5,541 nt of DNA from contig JAFNFZ010000310.1 of NCBI GenBank assembly GCA_017885485.1, positions 833 through 6,373 of the forward strand. The letters are read 5' to 3'. Below are positions 1 through 5,541 of the stretch, piece after piece (the stretch's first letter is position 1; each line of letters starts with the position of its first letter). The notes under the pieces were generated by a model. That model had not been told where the DNA came from. It made no database searches and saw only the letters and a list, made by a program, of their open reading frames with translations. The DNA comes from Chloroflexota bacterium. Lineage in GTDB: Bacteria; Chloroflexota; Dehalococcoidia; UBA2247; RBG-13-53-26. A program made the position numbers and the translations under genes.

Positions 1-1641
1 GATGGCGAGGTCTTATCCGTAACTGGTGATCGTATTGTGGTTAGAACCGGCAGCGGCGAGGAGCGGGGCTATCCCCTGATGAAATTCGTCCGAACCAACC
101 AAGGAACCTGTATCAACCAGCATCCCATCGTGCTCAGAGGTGAACCTGTCCACCGGGGGCAAGTGCTGGCCGATAGTTCAGCCACCGACCAGGGAATACT
201 GTCGCTAGGCCAGAACGTGCTCTGCGGCTTCATGAGTTGGGAAGGCTACAACTTCGAAGACGCAATCATTGTCTCTGAAAAAGTAGTCAGAGACGACAAA
301 TTCACTTCAATCCACATTGAAAGATACGAGGTCGAAGCCAGAGAGACGAAGTTGGGAGCCGAGGAAATAACCAGGGATATCCCAAATGTAGGTGAAGAGA
401 GCCTCCGCAAGCTCGATGATGACGGTATCATCCAAGTCGGCGCTACCGTTGAATCAGGGGACATCCTGGTCGGGAAGATCACCCCGAAGGGCGAGACCGA
501 GCTAACCGCTGAGGAGAAGCTCCTCCGAGTTATCTTCGGTGAGAAAGCCCGAGAGGTGAAAGACACCTCTCTTCGTGTGCCCCACGGTGAGAAGGGATTG
601 GTCATTGCAGTGAAGACCTTCATAAACCGTGATGAGCTACCTGAGGGGGTGAGCAAGCTGGTAAGAGTGTGGATAGCCCAGAAAAGGAAGGGATCCGTGG
701 GAGACAAACTCGCGGGGAGGCACGGCAACAAAGGAGTGATCGCTCGCATATTGCCCGTCGAAGACATGCCTTTCCTGCCCGATGGCACTCCGCTGGACAT
801 AATCCTCAATCCCATTGGCGTGCCATCAAGGATGAATCTGGGACAGATCTTCGAGGCACACCTCGGCTGGGCAGCCAATGAGCTTGGTTTCAGGGCTGAC
901 TGTCCCGTGTTTGAGGGGCCTGATACCGCAGTGATTGAAGATGCCTTGGCAAAGGCGTGGATTGTCCGACAAGGCAATTCGAATGTCGCCAGTCTGGTGT
1001 CAGATTCCGGTGAAAGACTACGGCGTGCAGAAACGTGGCTCCAAACACAAGGAGTGGATCCCAAAGAAGTATTTGGGCAAGACCACACCGGGAATGCCAA
1101 ATGGGCATGCCTCCGCCTGTGGCTGAAAGAACTGGGCATCCCTGTCGAAGGCCTCACTAACAAACAAATACAACACCAAGTGGAGAGGATAAGCAGGGAA
1201 AAAGAGGCTTCTCCCCCAATCCACGGCAAAACCATCCTCTATGATGGCCGTACAGGCAGACCGTTCGACCAGCCAGTGACGGTGGGATACGTCTATATGA
1301 TGAAACTAATCCACCTGGTAGAGGATAAGGTGCACGCCCGCTCAACAGGGCCTTACACGTTGATCACCCAGCAACCGCTGGGTGGCAAAGCTCAATTTGG
1401 CGGGCAGCGTTTTGGCGAGATGGAGGTGTGGGCACTGGAAGCCTACGGGGCTGCCTACACGCTCCAAGAACTGCTCACTATCAAGTCAGATGATATCGCA
1501 GGGAGAGCCAAAGCCTATGAAGCTATTACCAAAGGCGATGATGTGCACCCACCGGGTTTGCCGGAGTCCTTTAATGTACTAGTTCGCGAACTGCAGAGTC
1601 TAGGGCTAGCAGTTGAGTTATCCAGTGGAGAAAAGGGTTGA
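1..1641 (+). CDS. rpoB: RNA polymerase β subunit, C-terminal 546 residues (5' end outside the window)
   Basis: This is the catalytic-core β subunit of DNA-dependent RNA polymerase, a cytoplasmic enzyme. The frame is open from base 1 ([10 protein letters not shown]...), so the GTG at 37 is an internal Val codon, not a start. Roughly 700 N-terminal residues, including the rifampicin pocket, lie upstream. Numbering residues from base 1, I see [10 protein letters not shown], then GYNFED at 81-87 (E86/D87 match E. coli E813/D814), [27 protein letters not shown] with active-site lysines K236 and K244 (E. coli K1065/K1073), [17 protein letters not shown] at 413-419, and HARSTGPY with H445 (E. coli H1237). 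The C-terminal domain follows ([28 protein letters not shown]). E86 to K236 is 150 residues against 252 in E. coli, so the E. coli insertion there is absent. PVFEG to LYDGRTG is longer than in E. coli. The protein ends soon after [14 protein letters not shown], without a long tail. It is followed 18 bases later by rpoC in the same frame. Identity is certain. Confidence 0.98.
   Translation, partial: DGEVLSVTGDRIVVRTGSGEERGYPLMKFVRTNQGTCINQHPIVLRGEPVHRGQVLADSSATDQGILSLGQNVLCGFMSWEGYNFEDAIIVSEKVVRDDKFTSIHIERYEVEARETKLGAEEITRDIPNVGEESLRKLDDDGIIQVGATVESGDILVGKITPKGETELTAEEKLLRVIFGEKAREVKDTSLRVPHGEKGLVIAVKTFINRDELPEGVSKLVRVWIAQKRKGSVGDKLAGRHGNKGVIARILPVEDMPFLPDGTPLDIILNPIGVPSRMNLGQIFEAHLGWAANELGFRADCPVFEGPDTAVIEDALAKAWIVRQGNSNVASLVSDSGERLRRAETWLQTQGVDPKEVFGQDHTGNAKWACLRLWLKELGIPVEGLTNKQIQHQVERISREKEASPPIHGKTILYDGRTGRPFDQPVTVGYVYMMKLIHLVEDKVHARSTGPYTLITQQPLGGKAQFGGQRFGEMEVWALEAYGAAYTLQELLTIKSDDIAGRAKAYEAITKGDDVHPPGLPESFNVLVRELQSLGLAVELSSGEKG
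958..1224 (+). other. Lineage-variable segment of β between PVFEG and LYDGRTG
   Basis: This covers fragment residues about 320-408, inside rpoB. The interval from PVFEG (302) to LYDGRTG (413) is 111 residues. From memory it is about 27 in E. coli and about 70 in Thermus. It is rich in Trp, Arg and Gln and looks mostly helical: a stretch with [15 protein letters not shown], then [15 protein letters not shown], then [18 protein letters not shown]. It replaces the helical segment that E. coli carries just before PVFDG, which is absent here ([11 protein letters not shown] runs straight into PVFEG). The reading frame and the flanking motifs are intact, so it is a real part of the protein and not a frameshift artefact. 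I infer a surface-exposed lineage-specific module; its partner is unknown. Confidence 0.6.
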
Positions 1642-1644
1642 CCC

Positions 1645-1651
1645 AAGGAGG
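1645..1651 (+). promoter_or_regulatory. Ribosome binding site of rpoC (AAGGAGG)
   Basis: AAGGAGG is a near-perfect complement to the 3' end of 16S rRNA. It leaves 8 bases before the TTG at 1660, which is ideal spacing, and this decides the rpoC start. It lies in the 18-base gap directly after the rpoB stop, so rpoC has its own strong initiation signal although it is surely co-transcribed with rpoB. Confidence 0.9.
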
Positions 1652-1659
1652 AAGTTGCC

Positions 1660-4600
1660 TTGCTGAGTGCTGACAGCCTGACTGGAATACGCATCTCCCT
1701 TGCCTCACCAGAGCATATTAAGAGCTGGTCGTGGGGCGAGGTGGTAAAGCCGGAGACCATCAACTATCGCAGTCTTAAACCAGAGAGAGATGGACTCTTC
1801 TGCGAGAGAATCTTCGGCCCCACCAAGGACTTTGAATGCTACTGCGGGAAGTACAAGAAGATCCGCTACAAGGGCATACGCTGCGATAGGTGCGGTGTGG
1901 AGGTAACCCTATCCAAAGTGCGCAGGGAGCGCATGGGCCACATCGACCTAGCTGCCCCCGTCGCTCACAGCTGGTTTGTTAAGGGGATACCAAGCCGGCT
2001 AGGCCTACTCCTCGACCTTTCTCCACGTAGTCTGGAGCGCGTCATTTACTTCGCCCAGCATGTCATAATTAACGTGGATGAAGACGCAAGACAAGGGCTG
2101 GTCCAAAAGCTACAGGAAGAGAGACAGGGTGTCTCCGAGAGAGAAGACATGACCATCGAGGAGCGAGCTCGAGTTGACAAGGAGATCGAGGAGAAGATCG
2201 AAGAGATAGAGGAATTGCGTCCCCTGAGACTGCTGACAGACTCGAAGTATCGCGAACTGAGGAAGAAACATGGAGCCATCTTTGAGGCAGATGCAGGTGC
2301 TCAAGCTATCCTGGCAATCCTCAGGAAGCTCGACCTGGAGGAACTGCATTCATCGCTACATGATGAGACAAACTCCGCTTCAGGGCAAAGGCGAAAGAAA
2401 GCCATCAAGAGGTTGCAGGTTGTCGAGGCGTTTCGTCGCAGTGGGAACAAACCAGAATGGATGATTCTGACTGTGCTCCCTGTCCTGCCACCTGACTTGC
2501 GGCCAATAGTGCAGCTGGACGGGAGAAGATTTGCCACCAGTGATCTCAATGACCTCTATCGAAGGGTGATCAACCGCAATAATCGTCTCAAGAGGCTATT
2601 GGATGTAGGTGCACCGGAGATCATTATCCACAACGAAAAGAGAATGCTACAGGAAGCAGTCGATTCCTTGATAGATAATGGCAGGCAGCGAAGAGCTATC
2701 ACCGGTGCCGGCAATCGCCCCCTGCAATCACGGTCAGACGTGCTTCGTGGCAAACAGGGACGCTTCCGTCAGAATCTTCTGGGTAAGAGAGTTGACTATA
2801 GCGGACGTTCCGTAATTGTAGTCGGCCCCGAATTGAAACTCTATCAATGCGGTCTACCAAAGCGTATGGCTCTTGAGCTCTTTAAGCCTTTTCTTATGGC
2901 TCGCCTGGTGCGGCAAGGCCTCGCTACGAATATCAAGAGCGCAAAGAGAATGGTAGAAAGAACAAAGCCCGAGATCTGGAGCATCCTGGAAGAGGTGGTC
3001 AAGGAAAGGCCTGTTCTGCTCAACCGGGCTCCCACACTGCACAGGCTCAGCATCCAAGCATTTGAACCTGTTCTGATCGAAGGAAGCGCCATTCAGCTCC
3101 ACCCCTTGGTGTGCACTGCATTTAATGCGGACTTCGACGGCGATCAGATGGCCGTACACGTCCCATTGTCAAGGGCTGCTGTTCTGGAAGCAAGGAAGTC
3201 GATGCTCAGCATCCACAACATGATCCTGCCCAGCAATGGAGAACCAGCAATAGCACCGACTCTGGACATGGTGCTCGGCTGCTATTACCTGACGTTGCCA
3301 AGGCCGGGAGCCAAAGGAGAGGGAAGACTCTTCCGTAGCTTCGAGGATGCAGAGCTGTCCTATGACCTGGGCATCATTGGCCTGGGCGCCGAGATCCAAG
3401 TACTGCCGGATGACAGAGAGCAACGAATGAGCACCACCGTGGGACGTATCATATTCAATCGAGTTCTCCCCAAAGGACTAGGGTTCATCAACGAAACGAT
3501 GGACAAGTCACGACTGAAAAGGCTCTTCGCAGAATGCATTAAGCTGTCAGGCGCCGAAGACGCTGCTCTGCTGGCTGACAGTGTCAAGCACTTGGGATTC
3601 AGATACGCCACAACGTCCGGGACTACTGTTAGTACCAATGACATCAAGGTACCACAGATGAAGTTCCGGATTCTGCAGGAAGCAGAGAAGGTCGTCTCTC
3701 AAATAGAAGATCAGTATGAAAATGGTCTCATTACTGATGACGAGCGCTATAGCAGGATAGTCGACCAATGGACGGAGACAACTGACAAGGTTACGGAACT
3801 TGTCTCAGACTCCCTTGACCGACACGGCGGGGTTTACATGATGGCCACCTCAGGAGCGAAGGGCAACATCTCTCAGATAAGGCAGATGGCAGGCATGCGC
3901 GGCCTAATGACAGATCCGTCGGGCAAGATCATTGAGTTCCCAATCAAAGCCAGCTTCTACGAAGGCCTGTCTGTGCTGGAGTATTTCATCTCTACACACG
4001 GTGCCCGCAAGGGATTGGCAGACACTGCTCTGAGAACCTCAGATGCTGGCTACCTTACCAGACGTCTCGTGGATATTGTTCAAGACGTGATTGTCTGTGA
4101 GGAAGACTGCGGCACGACCTCGGGCATCTGGTACACGGAGCCAAAAGACGGGTTTCTGCCTTCGTTGTCTGAGCGCGTAGTGGGACGTCTGGCTGCCGCT
4201 AGAGTCCTTGACCCCGCCGACGGCGAGACCATAGTTGACCGAAATGAAGAGATAGATGAAGAGAAGGCAAGACGAATCGTACTAGCAGGGATAACTCAGG
4301 TTTACGTGAGATCGCCACTCGGTTGTCAGTCAAGACACGGTGTCTGCCGATTCTGCTACGGGATTGACCTTTCCAAAGGCCGACTTGTGGAAGAGGGCAC
4401 AACGGCGGGCATTATTGCTGCCCAGAGCATCGGTGAGCCAGGTACACAGCTAACACTGCGTACCTTCCACACCGGTGGCGTAATGGGGCTGGATATTACC
4501 ACCGGTCTACCCCGCGTTGAAGAACTCTTCGAGGCACGCGTGCCAAAGGGACAGGCGACGCTCTCAGAGATTGATGGCATAGCTGAGATCATTCCCACAG

Positions 4601-5538
4601 AGGATGGCTACAGAATCCGGATTACCAGTTCCGAGCTGTATCGCAATGAATACCGCCTACCGCCAGGCGCAGAGCTACAGATCAGCGACGGGGACTGGGT
4701 GGATGTGGGAACTGTGATGGCCAAGCAGGTTTCGGCAGGCAAGCCCAAGCGACATGCTGCAGCTCTATCACCAGCCCCACTCCTGGTAGCTCCGCTAAGC
4801 GGAAGAGTAAGCATTGAAGCTGACACCATCGTCATAAGCTATGAAGAAAAAGAGGAGGCAGACTACATCATCCCCTTCACGGCAAATATCAGAGTGGCAA
4901 ATGAGTCGCGTGTGAAGGCCGGTGCCCAGCTCACCGATGGCAACGCCAACCCGCAGGACATTCTGCGCATTAGAGGCCGCGAAGCTGTACAGCGATACCT
5001 TGTAGATGAAATACAGAAGGTCTATCGCTCTCAAGGAGTGACCATAAACGACAAGCATATTGAGATCATAGTCCGCCGCATGCTGCAGAAGGTAAGAGTC
5101 GACTCCCCGGGTGATACCGAACTGCTCCCTGGAGATCTGGTGGATCGCTTTGTCTTTGAGGAGATCAACGCCAGAGTTGTGGCTGAAGCTGGCGAGCCGG
5201 CTACGGCTCAGCCCGCTCTCCTGGGCATAACGAAAGCTGCTCTGAACGCGGAGAGCTGGCTGGCCGCGGCTTCATTCCAAGAGACTACTAGAGTCCTAAC
5301 AGAAGCTGCCATAAACGGCAAGGTAGATAGACTGGTCGGACTGAAAGAAAACGTGATTATCGGACGATTGATTCCTGCTCGCTGCCTCGGATCTGAGGAG
5401 TTACGGCCAATCCAGCCTCTTGCCCTCATGGAAAGCACATCAGAAAGTACGGAAGACAAGCCTGAAGGGACAGAAGGCCACACTGACGACCAACCTCTGC
5501 TGTTACTTCAGGAGCAACTTGAAGAGAGCCAGCTATGA
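1660..5538 (+). CDS. rpoC: RNA polymerase β' subunit (complete, 1292 residues)
   Basis: This is the largest polymerase subunit; it carries the catalytic Mg ion and forms most of the clamp, funnel and secondary channel. The TTG start has AAGGAGG 8 bases upstream, and the N-terminus ([27 protein letters not shown]) lines up with other β' proteins. In order: N-terminal zinc site C60, C62, C75, C78; a charged coiled-coil insert at about 140-187; lid at about 283-295; clamp helices binding sigma at about 296-340; rudder at about 341-360; switch 2 at 364-380 ([17 protein letters not shown]); active site [12 protein letters not shown] with D491, D493, D495; F-loop at 731-755; bridge helix at about 772-807 ([14 protein letters not shown]); second zinc site C817, C889, C896, C899; trigger loop around [16 protein letters not shown] with R934 and H937. 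The E. coli SI3 insertion is absent. An extra module lies at about 1022-1087, then [28 protein letters not shown] and [14 protein letters not shown], with an acidic C-terminal tail. All catalytic and zinc residues are intact. At 1292 residues it is longer than B. subtilis β' (about 1200). Identity is certain. Confidence 0.99.
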   Translation: MLSADSLTGIRISLASPEHIKSWSWGEVVKPETINYRSLKPERDGLFCERIFGPTKDFECYCGKYKKIRYKGIRCDRCGVEVTLSKVRRERMGHIDLAAPVAHSWFVKGIPSRLGLLLDLSPRSLERVIYFAQHVIINVDEDARQGLVQKLQEERQGVSEREDMTIEERARVDKEIEEKIEEIEELRPLRLLTDSKYRELRKKHGAIFEADAGAQAILAILRKLDLEELHSSLHDETNSASGQRRKKAIKRLQVVEAFRRSGNKPEWMILTVLPVLPPDLRPIVQLDGRRFATSDLNDLYRRVINRNNRLKRLLDVGAPEIIIHNEKRMLQEAVDSLIDNGRQRRAITGAGNRPLQSRSDVLRGKQGRFRQNLLGKRVDYSGRSVIVVGPELKLYQCGLPKRMALELFKPFLMARLVRQGLATNIKSAKRMVERTKPEIWSILEEVVKERPVLLNRAPTLHRLSIQAFEPVLIEGSAIQLHPLVCTAFNADFDGDQMAVHVPLSRAAVLEARKSMLSIHNMILPSNGEPAIAPTLDMVLGCYYLTLPRPGAKGEGRLFRSFEDAELSYDLGIIGLGAEIQVLPDDREQRMSTTVGRIIFNRVLPKGLGFINETMDKSRLKRLFAECIKLSGAEDAALLADSVKHLGFRYATTSGTTVSTNDIKVPQMKFRILQEAEKVVSQIEDQYENGLITDDERYSRIVDQWTETTDKVTELVSDSLDRHGGVYMMATSGAKGNISQIRQMAGMRGLMTDPSGKIIEFPIKASFYEGLSVLEYFISTHGARKGLADTALRTSDAGYLTRRLVDIVQDVIVCEEDCGTTSGIWYTEPKDGFLPSLSERVVGRLAAARVLDPADGETIVDRNEEIDEEKARRIVLAGITQVYVRSPLGCQSRHGVCRFCYGIDLSKGRLVEEGTTAGIIAAQSIGEPGTQLTLRTFHTGGVMGLDITTGLPRVEELFEARVPKGQATLSEIDGIAEIIPTEDGYRIRITSSELYRNEYRLPPGAELQISDGDWVDVGTVMAKQVSAGKPKRHAAALSPAPLLVAPLSGRVSIEADTIVISYEEKEEADYIIPFTANIRVANESRVKAGAQLTDGNANPQDILRIRGREAVQRYLVDEIQKVYRSQGVTINDKHIEIIVRRMLQKVRVDSPGDTELLPGDLVDRFVFEEINARVVAEAGEPATAQPALLGITKAALNAESWLAAASFQETTRVLTEAAINGKVDRLVGLKENVIIGRLIPARCLGSEELRPIQPLALMESTSESTEDKPEGTEGHTDDQPLLLLQEQLEESQL
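1837..1893 (+). other. N-terminal zinc-binding motif of β'
   Basis: These bases encode residues 60-78: C60-Y-C62 followed by C75-D-R-C78, the four-cysteine clamp zinc site equivalent to E. coli C70, C72, C85 and C88. All four cysteines are present. It is followed by [19 protein letters not shown]. The Leu in VTL (residue 84) occupies a position that is Lys or Arg in clostridia and actinobacteria. Confidence 0.93.
2077..2220 (+). other. Coiled-coil insert in the β' N-terminal region
   Basis: Residues 140-187 are strongly charged and helical, ending in an [12 protein letters not shown] pattern with hydrophobic residues at heptad-like spacing. The interval from YFA (130) to LLTDSKY (191) is about 60 residues; B. 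subtilis has about 19 between the same landmarks. From memory, actinobacterial β' carries a longer coiled coil at this place. The underlying DNA is purine-rich and internally repetitive (GAGATCGAGGAG-type units at 2181-2213). It probably projects from the clamp surface; its function is unknown. Confidence 0.65.
3118..3159 (+). other. β' catalytic Mg-binding loop NADFDGD
   Basis: This encodes [15 protein letters not shown]491, D493 and D495 are the absolutely conserved triad (E. coli D460, D462, D464) that holds catalytic Mg ion A. The motif is intact, so the enzyme should be active. Confidence 0.97.
4423..4551 (+). other. β' trigger loop without SI3 insertion
   Basis: Residues 922-964 read [19 protein letters not shown], a short loop, then [19 protein letters not shown]934 and H937 match E. 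coli R933 and H936, which contact the NTP phosphates. L933 stands where E. coli has M932. Only a few residues separate HTGG from DITTGLP, so the roughly 190-residue E. coli SI3 domain is absent, as in Thermus and Bacillus. Confidence 0.92.
4723..4920 (+). repeat. Extra β-rich module in β', a diverged tandem copy of the preceding hairpin domain
   Basis: Residues about 1022-1087 have no counterpart in Thermus or B. subtilis β' as I remember them; there, DGDxVxxGxxLxxG leads directly to the DPxxLL motif. Here [13 protein letters not shown] (1010-1022) is followed by a linker rich in Ala, Pro and Lys (about 1023-1040). A second unit (about 1044-1094) then ends in [13 protein letters not shown] and flows into NPQDIL. 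The two units align at an offset of 71 residues: G973/G1048 near the start, then Y998/Y1069, P1001/P1072, A1004/A1075, V1014/V1085, G1017/G1088, with conservative matches between. This suggests duplication of a sandwich-barrel-like hairpin motif, at the protein level only; I see no DNA-level repeat. Confidence 0.6.
5433..5535 (+). other. Divergent acidic C-terminal tail of β'
   Basis: Residues about 1258-1292 follow the last conserved block and are rich in Ser, Thr, Glu and Asp ([14 protein letters not shown]), then [15 protein letters not shown]. The first part looks disordered. The last 15 residues could form a short amphipathic helix. Tails at this site vary widely between bacteria, so no function can be assigned. 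Confidence 0.6.
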
Positions 5539-5541
5539 TGC
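5535..5541 (+). other. Possible start codon of a downstream gene overlapping the rpoC stop
   Basis: The rpoC stop TGA (5536-5538) lies within ATGATGC. An ATG at 5535 would overlap the stop by four bases (ATGA). One at 5538 would overlap it by one base (TGATG). Both are common coupling arrangements in bacterial operons. A weak purine stretch (GAAGAGAG, 5521-5528) lies upstream at usable spacing. Only one or two codons are in the window, so the product cannot be named and the gene may not exist. Confidence 0.3.

Noticed and set aside
37..39. GTG as a start codon for the rpoB fragment
   Set aside because: The frame is open to base 1 with β-like sequence ([13 protein letters not shown]), and the protein lacks its N-terminal half, so this is an internal Val.
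246..1235. 329-codon open frame on the - strand opposite rpoB
   Set aside because: It lies wholly antisense to strongly conserved rpoB codons. The translation is Ser/Pro/Arg-rich, with no recognisable domain, and follows from the codon bias of the real gene.
1642..1659. Terminator or promoter between rpoB and rpoC
   Set aside because: The gap is only 18 bases and is filled by the ribosome binding site; there is no inverted repeat or T-run.
2174..2210. TTGACA resembling a -35 box inside rpoC
   Set aside because: No convincing -10 hexamer follows at 16-18 bases. The sequence is part of the GA-rich coiled-coil coding region.
2629..2631. His (H324) in the clamp-helix motif [10 protein letters not shown] where E. 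coli has Arg (R293), a sigma-binding position
   Set aside because: The residue varies between bacteria (Gln in B. subtilis as I recall), so His here is unlikely to be notable.
1..5541. A new accessory system such as defence, mobile or CRISPR elements
   Set aside because: Practically every base is accounted for by rpoB and rpoC, both intact in frame. No direct repeats, inverted repeats, or foreign-looking insertions were seen.

Overview
The window lies entirely inside a bacterial RNA polymerase operon. It holds the 3' part of rpoB (β subunit, the last 546 codons, truncated at the left edge) and a complete rpoC (β' subunit, 1292 codons). Both are on the + strand and are separated by only 18 bases. 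The last bases may hold the start codon of a further gene. I see no RNA gene, mobile element, CRISPR array, promoter or terminator. No stretch over 20 bases lies outside the two genes.

Layout: 1-1641 is the C-terminal half of β (hybrid-binding region with the two active-site lysines, then the clamp-contacting C-terminal domain). 1642-1659 is an intergenic gap carrying a strong Shine-Dalgarno sequence (AAGGAGG). 1660-5538 is β' from its TTG start to a TGA stop. 5535-5541 reads ATGATGC, so a next gene could overlap the rpoC stop. The two large subunits form the catalytic core together: β' supplies the Mg-binding NADFDGD loop, bridge helix and trigger loop, and β supplies the lysines that contact the nucleic acids or substrate at the same centre. 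Both would assemble with α and ω, which are not in this window.

Organism: a bacterium of moderate GC content (by eye, in the fifties). β lacks the roughly 100-residue insertion that E. coli has between GYNFED and the GDK/GNK lysines, and β' lacks the large trigger-loop insertion (SI3), so it is not proteobacterial. The β' length, a short coiled-coil insert in the β' N-terminus and a long variable segment before LYDGRTG in β resemble what I remember of Chloroflexota, especially Dehalococcoidia. That is inference from memory with low to moderate confidence.

This is a housekeeping locus and I found no new accessory system. The points worth a second look are within-protein departures from the bacterial consensus: a tandem β-barrel-like duplication inserted after the β' trigger loop, a Leu in place of the near-universal trigger-loop Met, an Arg in the β' lid tip with several rudder changes, a Leu at the fidaxomicin sensitising position, Tyr for Arg before the bridge helix, and a non-consensus C-terminal motif and tail. 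The two genes also sit in the same reading frame, separated by a single stop codon.
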